From PALSA-1440 sp050011195 (lineage in GTDB: Bacteria > Verrucomicrobiota > Verrucomicrobiia > Limisphaerales > UBA8199): 64,000 nt of DNA. Positions 36,233 to 46,120 of this stretch are shown piece by piece. The stretch covers positions 1 to 64,000 of the forward strand of contig JBEKJO010000027.1 of assembly GCA_050011195.1 (NCBI GenBank), read 5' to 3'. A program made the position numbers and the translations under genes. The notes below the pieces were generated by a model. It worked only from the letters and a program-made list of their open reading frames with translations, ran no database searches and was not told the DNA's origin. The first letter of the stretch is position 1. Every line of letters starts with the position of its first letter.

Positions 36233-37389
36233 GCCAGGGAAGCTCCCAGTCGGATGTAGAGTTGGTGCAGGTTGTCCACCATGGGCTGGACGCCGAAGCG
36301 TGGTTGGACGAACTGTTGGCCGCGACGGCCCAGGCGTTGGCGCAAGGCCGGGTCCCGGGCCAGCCGAAGGAGGCGTTCGCGCAAGCCGGGCAAATCGCCT
36401 GGCCGCAACAAGAACCCGGTTTCATTCTCAAGACAGACCTCTCTGGCACCGTCGGCATCGTAAGCGACGACGGGCCGGGCGGCGGCCAGCGCCTGGGGCA
36501 GCGCGCGAGGCAGCCCCTCGCGCAGGGACAAGTGCACGAGGAGGTCCATGATGCCCACCAGTGGCGGCACGGCGGCTGGCGCGACGAGGCCGGTGAAAAC
36601 CACATGCTTTTCAAGTCCGAGGGAGCGCACCTGGTCTTCGAAGCGCCCGCGCCAGGAGCCGTCACCGACGAACAGCAATTTAATCTGGGGACAAAGGCGC
36701 ACCAGCCCGGGCGCGACGGCCAGCAGGTCGCTGTGTCCCTTGAGCTTAAAGAGACGGGCGATTTTGCCGATGACGATGTCGTCCGGCGCGAGGCCGAGCC
36801 GGGCGCGGAGGTTGAGGTCGTTAGTCGAGGAGAGGAACGGTTCCAGCGGGAAGCCGCTGAAGATGGTCGTGTACTGGTCCGGGCGTCCGATGCCGGCGGC
36901 CAGGTATTGCTGTTTCATGGCTTCGGCCACAACGACGAAATGGGTGGTAACCCGGGCGGCAACGCGTTCCGCCGAGCGAAAAAGTGAGTTGGCCAAGGGA
37001 CCTTGAAAGGGGCCGAAAGATGGCCCGTGAATGGTATGCAGGATGATCGGCACGCCGGCACGGGCGGCAGCGAGCCGGCCCAGAATGCCGGCCTTGCCGC
37101 TGTGGGTGTGGACGATGTCGGGCTGGCGCGCGCGAAACAATTCGGTGAGCTTTTTCCAGGCTAGAAAGTCTTGCCAGGGGTTGATCGGGCGGACCAACTC
37201 AGGCACGAGGGTGAGCAGGACCGGGCAGCCGGCGAATAGGGATTCCAGCGAGCCTTCCGGCCCGAGGGTTGGGCCGGCCACCAGAGTGACGTCCAGTCCC
37301 GGTTTCTCGCGCAGGCCCAGCACGGAGGCAACGGTGTTTTCCTGGGCCCCCCCCACGATCAAGCGTGTGATGACGTGTATGACCCGCAT
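36229..37389 (-). CDS. GT4-family glycosyltransferase
   Basis: The 386-residue protein has the GT-B layout of family 4: N-terminal VIHVITRLIVGGAQENT, the loop HTHSGKAGILGRLAA, a central VGDGSWRGRFE and a C-terminal LREGLPRALPQALAAARPVV with the donor-binding EGLP. It should transfer a sugar to the lipid-linked precursor made by the adjacent polyprenyl-phosphate transferase, with which it overlaps. The sugar is unknown. Nine bases separate it from the DUF2723-like gene upstream. Confidence 0.9.
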   Translation of the reverse strand: MRVIHVITRLIVGGAQENTVASVLGLREKPGLDVTLVAGPTLGPEGSLESLFAGCPVLLTLVPELVRPINPWQDFLAWKKLTELFRARQPDIVHTHSGKAGILGRLAAARAGVPIILHTIHGPSFGPFQGPLANSLFRSAERVAARVTTHFVVVAEAMKQQYLAAGIGRPDQYTTIFSGFPLEPFLSSTNDLNLRARLGLAPDDIVIGKIARLFKLKGHSDLLAVAPGLVRLCPQIKLLFVGDGSWRGRFEDQVRSLGLEKHVVFTGLVAPAAVPPLVGIMDLLVHLSLREGLPRALPQALAAARPVVAYDADGAREVCLENETGFLLRPGDLPGLRERLLRLARDPALRQRLGRRGQQFVQPRFGVQPMVDNLHQLYIRLGASLA

Positions 37390-37398
37390 CCGGTGCGG

Positions 37399-40329
37399 TC
37401 AACGCGAGCCGGACTTCAGTTGCTTAAGGCGCTCGCTGACGAATTTGGCTTCGGCGGTGTTGGTCTGAGCATTGACCAGGTAGAGTTGGTAGTTCCGGAC
37501 CGCGGCGTTGGTGTCCTTTTTCCGCCAGGCGATTTCGGCCAGGCCGTAGTAGATTTGGAAAGCGGTCGGGAAGGCCTTTTGCAGGAGTTCGTAGTCGCGC
37601 TGCGCGGCCTCCAGTTTGTTGGCGCGCAGGCAGGCGATGGCGCGGTTGAGCAGCGCGGAGTAGTTGTTGGTGTCTATAGCCAGCGCCTGGGTGAGCGGGG
37701 GAATGGCCTGGTCGAAGGCGCCGATCTGGATGCAAGCGAAGCCCTTGTTGACGAGGGCATTCATGTTGGTCGGCGCGAGGTTGAGCTCCTGTTTGATAGT
37801 GGTGAGCGCATTGGAGTAACGTCCATACTTCATATACACCTGCGTCGCGGTGGCCAGCAAAGCCGCATCGCCGGGATACTGCGCCACCGCCGCTTGCACG
37901 GCCGCCTCTGCGCCTTTGAGGTCGTTCTGGGCCAGGTGGGCAGAGGTTTCGACGAAAAGGAACTCAGTTCGGTTGGTGCGGGTGGCCTCGAGCAGGCTGG
38001 GTTGGGCGCGGATTTGATCCACGAGCTTGAGCGCCTCGCCAGGCAGGCCGGTGACGACACACAGTTGGGAAAGCCAGATGCGGGCGACGAGGTTCTCGGG
38101 GGCTAGTGTTTTGACGCGGTCAAACTGCGCTGCCGCCTGGCGGTAGAGGTTGTTGCGCACGAACACTCGACCCTGTTCGTAACAGAAATTCGGTTCGTCG
38201 AACGGCCCGTTGTCACCCATGATCTGGTCCCAATTCCGGTATTTGCCGAACTCATCTTCAACCGATTTGGAGACCTGCACCGAACTTCTGCGCCCGGCTC
38301 GGAGGTTTCTATTGCACTGCAGGTTGACCTGCGCCACGAGGTTGTCGGGATTCAACTCCAGGGCGCGCTCGAAATGCGCGGCGGCGTTGGTCAACTGGCC
38401 GTCTTTCTGCATCTCGACTGCCCAATAGTCGAGCGCGCGGGAGTAAAACGCTGCCAGAACGGCGGCATCGTGGTTGGACTCCCTGGTGAGATGGGCGTCT
38501 TCTAACAGGCTATCCATCAGTCCGGGTTGCTTGTCTGGACTCGGAGGTTCGACAACCGCCACAAGGGGTTGAAGGGCCTGGGAGTCGGTCTTCGCCCAAA
38601 AGGCCTCGTTCTCAGCAACCAAGTCTTTGTTTGGCGGCGGCGCGAAAAGGGCGTTGGTCGGATACGGATTAAGCTTGTAAACCAAGCCATGCGGCTCCGG
38701 GCAGAAGAACTCGAAGTAATAGCCGAAGCTCGGGTGGAGATAGTAGAGGCTGTTGGTCTGCGCCAGGCGGGAGACCAACTGGACCAGCAGGAAGGGTTCG
38801 GCGTGTTGCAAGCTTCCCTTGGGAGGGTTGCTTTCCCAAAGTCGCGGGTGGTTCTTCTTCAGGAACCGGTGGTAGTCGGGAAAGACCAGCGAGGCGGTCT
38901 CCAGAAACAGGTACGCTTTACCCTTGCCGGTTTGGGCGGCGTAGGCCTGGAGCAGCAACGAGCGGCGGGGGTCGTCACTGAGCAGGACGGCGCGTTGGGG
39001 TGGAAGAGACTGTGCCAGCAAGGCAGCGTATTGCTTGAGCATGGGGCCATTCGTCGTGCGAATCTGAGGCAGGTTTCTGTAAACCAGCAGCCACGGCGCC
39101 AGCAACAGAAGCAGCCAGATGATGGCGGTGATGGCGCTGTTGATCAGGCGCACATGAGGCGGCAGGCGGCGGGGGCGATCGGATCTTCCGCTGAACAAGA
39201 GCAGGAAATACCCGCTGCAATAGCCCACGGTGAGCGCGCCCAGGTAATAGAAGGTCAGGAAAGGAGAGCCGAAGCCTTTGTTGCGGGGGCTGAACGGCGG
39301 GTCGAGGGCCACCCAAATGCAGGCGATAAGAAAAAGGCCGTGCACCACATGGAACATAAAGGTGGCCAGTGTGATCCCCAATTTGCTGGTGTCGCCAAAG
39401 TAGGAGGCCCAACGAATGCCGATGATGAAGACCGGCAAAACCGAAGTTAGCGCCAGCAACGCCAACGTCTGCCTGCCGTACTTGTAAAACAACATGAGAA
39501 TGTTCCTTTGCGCATTCAGGTTCGCTTTCAAAGCGGGCCAGAACGGTATGGAAGAGGCATCGGTCGCACCTTGCAAAAGGGGGAGCAGCAGGTAGAGCGA
39601 CAAACCGGCCAGGCCGCATAGCGACATCCGCGCCAGGAAGCCCAGGTTGAAAAAGCTGAGACCTTTAATCCAGACCAGCGCCACCACAAACGCCGGCAGA
39701 AAACCAATCATCGCCCAGTTGTTCGTTATCGCCACCCCGCAAACGAAGGAGGCACGCATCAACCAGGATTCGCGCTCCTTAATGCGGAACTCCAGCAGGC
39801 AACGAACCACGTAGGCGAACAGCAGCAGGTCGAGCATTTCACAGCCCGTGCCCCAGGGCGGCGGCGGAGAGGAGACGGTCGTGGCGTGCTCCCAGAAGGT
39901 CAGTTGCAAGCCGCATACCAGCGCCGCCAGGACCGGCGGCAACCAGGCAGCGGGGATCGAGAGAAGCCCGGATCTGCCGGCTTCCTGCTGGCGCTGGTCG
40001 TGGGTGCGGTCGTGCGGCAGCAATGCCACCGAGCGGACTAACAACGCCAAAGACAGAGTTGCGCAAACGGCGGCGAAGGAATTGAGCGCCAGCGGAATCG
40101 TTTGGGCCGGCAGCCAGCGGAAAGGGCAGGTGACCAGCCAAAAAACCGGGCCGTACAACTCCGGCTGCCAGGTCCAGCCGGACACCCTGGCTACCTGCAG
40201 AAGACTGCTCAACGACACCCAACGATTGAGCGTCACGAGGTAAACGGCCAACGCGGCTGCCGCTACCAGCCAAGGCAGTAATGCGGGGACGAACTTGTTC
40301 TCCGGACTGACTTCACGTTCCGTTGTCAT
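37399..40329 (-). CDS. DUF2723-like membrane protein with TPR tail
   Basis: The start ATG at 40329 gives 976 residues. The first 470 hold about ten membrane helices in the pattern of the DUF2723 family (PLLVYLVTLNR-like start, FWEHATTVSSP). The remainder is soluble with TPR units (AHFERALELNPDNLVAQVNLQ, GFACIQIGAFDQAIPPLTQAL). The family is abundant in Verrucomicrobiota and Bacteroidota and resembles GT-C glycosyltransferases; a role in envelope glycan or glycoprotein synthesis is inferred. It lies 26 bp after the RNA methyltransferase gene and just before the GT4 and WecA-like genes, so it belongs to that operon. Confidence 0.85.
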   Translation of the reverse strand: MTTEREVSPENKFVPALLPWLVAAAALAVYLVTLNRWVSLSSLLQVARVSGWTWQPELYGPVFWLVTCPFRWLPAQTIPLALNSFAAVCATLSLALLVRSVALLPHDRTHDQRQQEAGRSGLLSIPAAWLPPVLAALVCGLQLTFWEHATTVSSPPPPWGTGCEMLDLLLFAYVVRCLLEFRIKERESWLMRASFVCGVAITNNWAMIGFLPAFVVALVWIKGLSFFNLGFLARMSLCGLAGLSLYLLLPLLQGATDASSIPFWPALKANLNAQRNILMLFYKYGRQTLALLALTSVLPVFIIGIRWASYFGDTSKLGITLATFMFHVVHGLFLIACIWVALDPPFSPRNKGFGSPFLTFYYLGALTVGYCSGYFLLLFSGRSDRPRRLPPHVRLINSAITAIIWLLLLLAPWLLVYRNLPQIRTTNGPMLKQYAALLAQSLPPQRAVLLSDDPRRSLLLQAYAAQTGKGKAYLFLETASLVFPDYHRFLKKNHPRLWESNPPKGSLQHAEPFLLVQLVSRLAQTNSLYYLHPSFGYYFEFFCPEPHGLVYKLNPYPTNALFAPPPNKDLVAENEAFWAKTDSQALQPLVAVVEPPSPDKQPGLMDSLLEDAHLTRESNHDAAVLAAFYSRALDYWAVEMQKDGQLTNAAAHFERALELNPDNLVAQVNLQCNRNLRAGRRSSVQVSKSVEDEFGKYRNWDQIMGDNGPFDEPNFCYEQGRVFVRNNLYRQAAAQFDRVKTLAPENLVARIWLSQLCVVTGLPGEALKLVDQIRAQPSLLEATRTNRTEFLFVETSAHLAQNDLKGAEAAVQAAVAQYPGDAALLATATQVYMKYGRYSNALTTIKQELNLAPTNMNALVNKGFACIQIGAFDQAIPPLTQALAIDTNNYSALLNRAIACLRANKLEAAQRDYELLQKAFPTAFQIYYGLAEIAWRKKDTNAAVRNYQLYLVNAQTNTAEAKFVSERLKQLKSGSR

Positions 40330-40355
40330 GCGGCGGGTCAAAGTTGAATCTATGG

Positions 40356-41525
40356 TCACAGAGTTGGCAAGCTTAGTTTCGGTCCGGCCGCCGCCAAGTT
40401 GCAGCGTATATCCGCCACGCATTCCACATGCCGGGTATTCGGAAACATGTCCAACGGGACTACTTGCGCCAATTGAAAGACATCTTCGGCGCACAAAACG
40501 TTCAAGTCGCGCGCCATGGTCGCCGGGTGGCAGGAGACGTAGATGACTTGCGAGGGCCGCGCCCGGTGCAGCAAGTGCAACGTCTCCGGCTGGCAGCCCT
40601 TGCGCGGGGGGTCGAGCAGGACGGTTGTCGCCCGGGCGGTGGAGCGCGACAAGAGCGCCGGGAGCAGTTCCTCCGCGGCCCCGGCTACGAACTCGCCGTT
40701 GGTACGTGAGCGGGCCGCGGCGTTCCGACGCGCAGCCTGGATCGCCAACCGGTCCAATTCCACGCCGACAAAGGATTCGACCAGGTCACCGAGCTCAATG
40801 CTGAAAAACCCGACGCCGCAATAAACATCCAGCAGATGGCGGGTCCCGGCTTCTCGTAAGCGGTCACGCACGATTTGCACCAGTCGCGGCAGGAGGAAAA
40901 AGTTGTTCTGGAAGAAAGAGTCCGGCGGCACTTCCCAGCCGTCGGGGGGAATGCGCAGGACCACCTTGATTCCGCCCTTGGGCGGCGGGTGGGCGCGGAC
41001 ATAATGGATCTGGTCGTTAAGGGCTGGCTCGGCGATTTTGCATTCTTCGAGATCCAACACCAAGCGGCTGTCGGCGCGGATAAAGCCGATGTTCAAACCC
41101 TGTTTGAACTTGTCCCATTGGCTGCGGATCATGATGCGGTTTCGATAGGCGTAGGGCTGGGGGCAGGGGATCACTGGCGTGATAAGCCCGAGATCAAACC
41201 GGCCAATGCGCTGGAACAGATCGCCGATCTGCTTATGCTTGAGGCGGAGTTGGGCGGGGTAGGCCAGGTGCTGATACTGGCAGCCACCGCACTGGCCGAA
41301 GTAGCGGCAGAGCGGTTCGACCCGCTCGGGAGAAGGTGCGGTCACACGGAGAAGCCTGGCCCGCGCGAACCGCTTCTTCACCTCCGTAATCTCCGCTTCC
41401 ACTGCTTCCCCCAACGCTACAAACGGGACAAAGACAACGAAATCCTCGACGCGGGCCACCCCTTCGCCCCCGAAGGCGATGTCGCCAATCGTCAAAGTCA
41501 ACCTGTCGCCCAGAGCCAGACTCAC
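40356..41525 (-). CDS. RNA uracil-C5 methyltransferase (RlmD/RumA family)
   Basis: The 389-residue protein has an N-terminal TRAM domain (residues 1-60) and an iron-sulfur cluster region with cysteines in CRYFGQCGGCQYQH. The methyltransferase core has a SAM site VYCGVGFFSIEL, and the end carries LDPPRKG and the catalytic nucleophile region YVSCHPATMARDL. The enzyme makes m5U in rRNA or tRNA. The cluster favours the RlmD/RlmC side of the family over TrmA. It lies 26 bp upstream of the DUF2723-like gene and may share its transcript. Confidence 0.9.
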   Translation of the reverse strand: MSLALGDRLTLTIGDIAFGGEGVARVEDFVVFVPFVALGEAVEAEITEVKKRFARARLLRVTAPSPERVEPLCRYFGQCGGCQYQHLAYPAQLRLKHKQIGDLFQRIGRFDLGLITPVIPCPQPYAYRNRIMIRSQWDKFKQGLNIGFIRADSRLVLDLEECKIAEPALNDQIHYVRAHPPPKGGIKVVLRIPPDGWEVPPDSFFQNNFFLLPRLVQIVRDRLREAGTRHLLDVYCGVGFFSIELGDLVESFVGVELDRLAIQAARRNAAARSRTNGEFVAGAAEELLPALLSRSTARATTVLLDPPRKGCQPETLHLLHRARPSQVIYVSCHPATMARDLNVLCAEDVFQLAQVVPLDMFPNTRHVECVADIRCNLAAAGPKLSLPTL

Positions 41526-41613
41526 GCCCAGGAAAGTAGAAAGTCCGGCAGGCAGGCAAAAGGACTTTCTGGTGACGAAGGTGGCGGCATTGTCCTCGGC
41601 GGTCGGGGGAGGG

Positions 41614-41826
41614 TTATCCTTCGTACTTGGTCATTTTATAATGGCCGCTCTCGTTCTGCTCGACTAACCCCTGGTCCACCAGTGAAGCCAGCGGCGCGTC
41701 CGCCCAATGCGGGTTCTCCTCAAAGACGGTGCGTTTCAGCGCCTTGCGCGCAATCTCCCTTCGCGCGACATAATCGTCCGGACTGCCCTTGAGAAAATTC
41801 ATAATTGCAAATTCCTCATAACTCAT
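41614..41826 (-). CDS. Small winged-helix-like hypothetical protein
   Basis: From the ATG at 41826 the product has 70 residues (MSYEEFAIMNFLKGSPDDYV..). The pattern LARREIARKAL then LASLVDQGLVEQNESGHYKM fits a small winged-helix fold, with a recognition helix and wing. A longer start at 41886 adds 20 residues of no clear similarity. Function is unknown; it resembles small DNA-binding proteins of this phylum. It is 88 bp from the methyltransferase start. Confidence 0.6.
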   Translation of the reverse strand: MSYEEFAIMNFLKGSPDDYVARREIARKALKRTVFEENPHWADAPLASLVDQGLVEQNESGHYKMTKYEG

Positions 41827-42001
41827 AACTTGTCTTTTGTTAGGCGCGCCGATACGCACCGACATTGGCGACCTCGCACGGCGCAAGGCAACAACTCGAC
41901 AACTCTACTTGCGCCCGGACTCCAGCGCAAGAAAACCCCCGCAGCCGGGACCTGCATCCCGCGCTACGGGGGCTGACGTAAGATGCCGTAAAGCAACTCA
42001 G

Positions 42002-42334
42002 TTACTTGGCCAATTCGATCTTCGAGGCGGTGAACTCGTTCTTGCCCTCGACTTTCTTGACCGTGCCGGTGGCCGTGACCTTTTTGGCTTCCTTGCACAC
42101 GTTCTCGTGGAAGGCTTTGCTCACGTCGTTTTCGACCAGGTAATAGTTAACGGTTTTCCCGTTCTTGTTTTCCACCTGGATGACGGTTTGGCATTTGTCG
42201 CCTTGCTTGAGCAGGCACTTGGCACACTTGGCTTCGCCGGTAATGGTTTTTTCCTTATCGGCGGCCAATGTCGGAGTGGCAATCGCCAGCAACAGAAGGC
42301 CCGCAACGGCTGTGAATAGTAACGTTTTCTTCAT
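42002..42334 (-). CDS. Secreted small cysteine-containing protein
   Basis: The 110-residue protein has a clear signal peptide (MKKTLLFTAVAGLLLLAIATPTLA) and a mature domain with CAKC and a later C-X-C-like HENVC. It looks like a small metal- or redox-binding periplasmic protein of the kind seen widely in this phylum. No enzyme motif is present. It is monocistronic, between the winged-helix-like gene and clpC. Confidence 0.75.
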   Translation of the reverse strand: MKKTLLFTAVAGLLLLAIATPTLAADKEKTITGEAKCAKCLLKQGDKCQTVIQVENKNGKTVNYYLVENDVSKAFHENVCKEAKKVTATGTVKKVEGKNEFTASKIELAK

Positions 42335-42489
42335 AGGTAGTTTATTGTGCTTTGTTGGGTTAACACCAACGGATATGAGACAAGGTGGCCCTGGTTCCGT
42401 TCAAACAGGAATGGAGCATTCCGAATGCGAATGGCCGGGAGGCATCAAGCCAAACCCCGGAACCCAACACCAACCGCGTTGTCGGCGAA

Positions 42490-44988
42490 TCAGCTTGAGA
42501 GCGCGCCTTCGGCGGCGGCCTTCTGCGAGAAGACCAGACGGTCGTTATCCACGGTCACGAGGATGGGTTCGCCTTCGTGGAAGATGCCGCGGAGGATTTC
42601 TTCGGCCAAAGGATCTTCCAGGGAACGCTCGACGGCGCGGCGCATGGGGCGCGCGCCATAGAGCGGGTCGTATCCCTTGCTCACCAGGAGGTCCTTGGCC
42701 TTGTCATCGAGCTGAAGTATGATGTTTCTGGCCTTAAGCCGTTGCATGACCTTGGTGATTTCCAAACCGAGGATTTCAATCAGATCCGGCTTGGTGAGCG
42801 CGCGGAAGACGATGATGTCGTCCAGACGATTCAGGAACTCCGGCCGGAACGTCTTCTTGGCTTCGTCCATGATCTTGTCGCGCATTTTCTCGTAGCTGTT
42901 CTCGTCGGTGATCGGCGAGAAGCCGAGTGTCGATTGCTTTCGAATGGTGTCGGAGCCGACGTTCGAGGTCATCAGGATGATGGTGTTGCGGAAATTGACG
43001 ACGCGGCCAACGTTGTCGGTCAACTTGCCTTCCTCGAGGATCTGCAAAAGCATGTTCCACACGTCCGGGTGCGCCTTTTCGATCTCGTCGAAGAGCACGA
43101 CCGAATAGGGCTTGCGGCGCACCTGCTCGGTAAGCTGGCCCCCTTCTTCGTAGCCCACGTAGCCGGGCGGGGACCCGATCAGGCGGGAAACATTGAATTT
43201 CTCCATGTACTCGCTCATGTCGAGCTGGATGAGGGCCTTGGAGTCGCCAAATAACTGCTCGGCCAGCGTCTTGGCGAGCAGAGTCTTGCCGACACCGGTG
43301 GGGCCCAGCAGCGCAAAGGTGCCGATGGGGCGGCGCGGGTCTTTGAGGTCGGCGCGGGAGCGCCGCAGGGCTTTACACAGGGACGAGACGGCTTCGTGCT
43401 GGCCGATGACCACCTTGCTCATCTCGGTTTCGACCTGGAGCAACCGCTGCATCTCACCTTGCTCCATACGTTGCAAGGGGATGCCGGTCCATTTAGAGAC
43501 CACATGCAGGATGTCTTCCTCGTTCACCTTGACGCGCTTTTCTTCACGGGTGACGCGCCACTCCTTCAAAACCGCTTCAAGCCTTTCCTTGGCCTGTTTC
43601 TCTTTGTCGCGCATGGACGCCGCGCCTTCGAAATCCTGGTTCTTGATCGCCCGTTCCTTCTTGGCCTTGATCTCCTCAATGTCGGCTTCAAGCCCTTTGA
43701 CCTCCGGCGGCCGGGTCATGGTGCCGATACGCGCCCTTGAGCCGGCTTCGTCCATCACGTCGATGGCTTTGTCCGGCAGGTACCGATCAGTGATGTAACG
43801 GTCCGAGAGTCGGACCGAAGCCTCGATGGCTTTGTCCGTGAACTCCGCCTTGTGATGCTCTTCGTATTTCGGGCGGAGGCCCTTGAGGATCAGAATCGCT
43901 TCATCGATCGACGGGGCTTCGACTTTGACGGCCTGGAAGCGCCGCTCCAACGCCGCGTCCTTCTCGATGTACTTGCGATACTCGTTGAGCGTGGTGGCGC
44001 CGATGCACTGGAGTTCGCCGCGGCTCAGAGCGGGTTTGATAATGTTCGAGGCGTCCATCGTGCCTTCGGCGGAGCCGGCGCCGACGATTGTGTGCAACTC
44101 GTCAATGAACAAAATGATGTTCTTGGAGCGGCGAATCTCGTCCATGACGGCTTTGATGCGCTCTTCGAACTGGCCACGATACTTGGTGCCGGCGACCATT
44201 AAGGCCAGGTCGAGGGTGATCACGCGCCGGTCGCGGAGGAGTTCCGGGACGTTGCCCGACGCGATTTCTTGCGCCAAACCCTCAACGATGGCGGTCTTGC
44301 CGACGCCGGCCTCACCCAAAAGCACCGGATTGTTCTTGGTGCGGCGACACAGGATCTGAATTACACGCTCAATTTCGCTCTTGCGCCCGATGACAGGGTC
44401 CATCTCCCCTTTGCGGGCGATCTCGGTCAGATCGCGGCCAAAGGCCTTCAGCGCGGGGGTTTTGATTTCGCCTTTCTTCTCGGGGGCCGGTTTCTCCGGG
44501 GCCTCGCCCGGGGCTGATTCATCTTGCGCGGCGAAATTGGGATCGAGTTCTTTCAGGATTTCCTGCCGGGTCTGTTCAATATCGACATCCAGGTTCTTGA
44601 GGACGCGCGCGGCCACACCATCGCCCTCGCGCAGCAGACCCAGCAGGATGTGCTCCGTGCCGACGTAGGTGTGGTTGAGGGCCTTGGCTTCTTTTTGAGC
44701 CAGTGCCAGGACTTTCTTCACCCGTGGCGTGTACGGAATGTTGCCCATCATCTTCTGATCGGGTCCAGTGCCAACCTGCTTCTCCACTTCCAGGCGGACA
44801 GTCTCCAGGTCGAGGCCCAGTTTCTGAAGGACATTAACGGCGACACCCTGACCCAACTTGATGAGTCCGAGCAAAAGGTGTTCCGTGCCGACAAAGTTGT
44901 GGTTGAAACGGTCGGCTTCTTTGCGCGCCAGCGCGAGCACCTGCTGCGCCCGCGGAGTAAAATTGTTCATGGCTTCCTGATCGCTCAT
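42490..44988 (-). CDS. clpC: ClpC-type AAA+ unfoldase
   Basis: ClpC unfolds proteins for the ClpP protease and is recruited by phosphoarginine marks or McsB. The 832-residue protein has an N-domain of two repeats (ARKEADRFNHNFVGTEHLLL and AQKEAKALNHTYVGTEHILL) and two AAA+ modules with Walker A GEAGVGKTA and GPTGVGKTL. Between them a UVR-type coiled segment includes DIEEIKAKKERAIKNQDFEG. The DEIEKAHPDVW Walker B motif is present in the second module. It is the last gene of ilvE-mcsA-mcsB-clpC, 14 bp after mcsB. CtsR, the usual repressor partner, is absent from the window. Confidence 0.96.
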   Translation of the reverse strand: MSDQEAMNNFTPRAQQVLALARKEADRFNHNFVGTEHLLLGLIKLGQGVAVNVLQKLGLDLETVRLEVEKQVGTGPDQKMMGNIPYTPRVKKVLALAQKEAKALNHTYVGTEHILLGLLREGDGVAARVLKNLDVDIEQTRQEILKELDPNFAAQDESAPGEAPEKPAPEKKGEIKTPALKAFGRDLTEIARKGEMDPVIGRKSEIERVIQILCRRTKNNPVLLGEAGVGKTAIVEGLAQEIASGNVPELLRDRRVITLDLALMVAGTKYRGQFEERIKAVMDEIRRSKNIILFIDELHTIVGAGSAEGTMDASNIIKPALSRGELQCIGATTLNEYRKYIEKDAALERRFQAVKVEAPSIDEAILILKGLRPKYEEHHKAEFTDKAIEASVRLSDRYITDRYLPDKAIDVMDEAGSRARIGTMTRPPEVKGLEADIEEIKAKKERAIKNQDFEGAASMRDKEKQAKERLEAVLKEWRVTREEKRVKVNEEDILHVVSKWTGIPLQRMEQGEMQRLLQVETEMSKVVIGQHEAVSSLCKALRRSRADLKDPRRPIGTFALLGPTGVGKTLLAKTLAEQLFGDSKALIQLDMSEYMEKFNVSRLIGSPPGYVGYEEGGQLTEQVRRKPYSVVLFDEIEKAHPDVWNMLLQILEEGKLTDNVGRVVNFRNTIILMTSNVGSDTIRKQSTLGFSPITDENSYEKMRDKIMDEAKKTFRPEFLNRLDDIIVFRALTKPDLIEILGLEITKVMQRLKARNIILQLDDKAKDLLVSKGYDPLYGARPMRRAVERSLEDPLAEEILRGIFHEGEPILVTVDNDRLVFSQKAAAEGALSS

Positions 44989-45002
44989 ACTTCAAAGTGC
45001 AA

Positions 45003-46115
45003 TTACTTGGCCGGTTTGTCCAATCCGGCACCCGGCGATGCCGCCGGCGGGACGACGGGGCGGCTGACCGGCCGCAAGCGCTCGCGCACCATATCGGCAC
45101 GGAGCAAGTCTCGTTCCTCGGCCGAAAGCTTCTCTGAATGCTGCTTCTGCAAGTGGGCCGGTTGTGTCAACATGAACAACTCATCCACCAGGGACCGGTC
45201 CACGCCAGGGAACGATCCCAAATCCACCCCCAGGCGCATCAGCGATAGCAGATTCATCGTCTCTTTCGAAGAGATGCTGTGGGCATTGGCCAGAATTCCG
45301 TACGCGCGCCCGATGTGGTTATAGACCATTTTGGGCTTCTTCTCCAAAAGGGTCCCCCGCGCGTTTTCCTCGTGCTCGATAAGCTGGGCCAGGACCTTCT
45401 CCAACCGCTCGACAATAGCCCCCTCGGATTCGCCCAAGGTCATCTGGTTGGACACCTGGAAGACGTTGCCCAACGCCTCGGTGCCCTCGCCATAGAGGCC
45501 ACGGACGGCCAAGCCGAGTTTATTGACCGACTGAATGATGGGGTTAATCTGTTCGGCCAGGACCAGCCCGGGCAGGTGAAGCATGGCGCTGACCCGGATG
45601 CCCGTGCCGAGGTTGGTCGGACAAGCCGTCAAGTAGCCGAGTTCGGGACTAAAGGCATAATTCAGCGTTTTCTCCAAGGTGGAATCCGCCTGGTCAATCG
45701 TCGCCCAGGCCTGCCGAAGTTGCAGGCCGGGGCGCAGGGCCTGCATGCGCAGATGATCCTCCTCGTTGATCATGAAGCAAAGCGTTTCCTCCCGATTCAA
45801 CACCAATCCGCTGCCCGCGCTCTTGGCGGCATGCTCCCGGCTGATGAGATGGCGTTCAACGAGGATCTGCTTGTCCAGGGAGGACAGGCCATCCATCGTC
45901 CCGGAGAAGGCGCCCTTCATTTCGGGCAGGGCTTCTATGGTGGGCCGAATCATTTCCAGCACGCGAACCCGTTCGGGCTTCTTGGCCCAGCCGGGGAAGG
46001 CGGCGTCCTTGAGGTTGCGCGCCAGGCGGACGCGGCTGGACATAACGATCCGGTCGTGCGGCCCTTTGCGCCGCGCGCTCTCGGCCGGGGGGATAAGAAA
46101 GACGTGAAGTTCCAT
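45003..46115 (-). CDS. mcsB: Protein arginine kinase McsB
   Basis: McsB phosphorylates arginines and so tags proteins for ClpCP. The ATG at 46115 (GAGG seven bases upstream) gives 370 residues. The ATP:guanido phosphotransferase fold shows in MSSRVRLARNLKDAAFPGW, LDKQILVERHLISREHA, the NREETLCFMINEEDHLRMQ loop and CPTNLGTGIRVSAMLHLP with the catalytic cysteine. The C-terminal NHIGRAYGIL region follows. The frame extends further upstream but overlaps mcsA. It lies 5 bp after mcsA. The last 25 residues are proline-rich and family-atypical. Confidence 0.95.
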   Translation of the reverse strand: MELHVFLIPPAESARRKGPHDRIVMSSRVRLARNLKDAAFPGWAKKPERVRVLEMIRPTIEALPEMKGAFSGTMDGLSSLDKQILVERHLISREHAAKSAGSGLVLNREETLCFMINEEDHLRMQALRPGLQLRQAWATIDQADSTLEKTLNYAFSPELGYLTACPTNLGTGIRVSAMLHLPGLVLAEQINPIIQSVNKLGLAVRGLYGEGTEALGNVFQVSNQMTLGESEGAIVERLEKVLAQLIEHEENARGTLLEKKPKMVYNHIGRAYGILANAHSISSKETMNLLSLMRLGVDLGSFPGVDRSLVDELFMLTQPAHLQKQHSEKLSAEERDLLRADMVRERLRPVSRPVVPPAASPGAGLDKPAK

Positions 46116-46120
46116 GAGGG

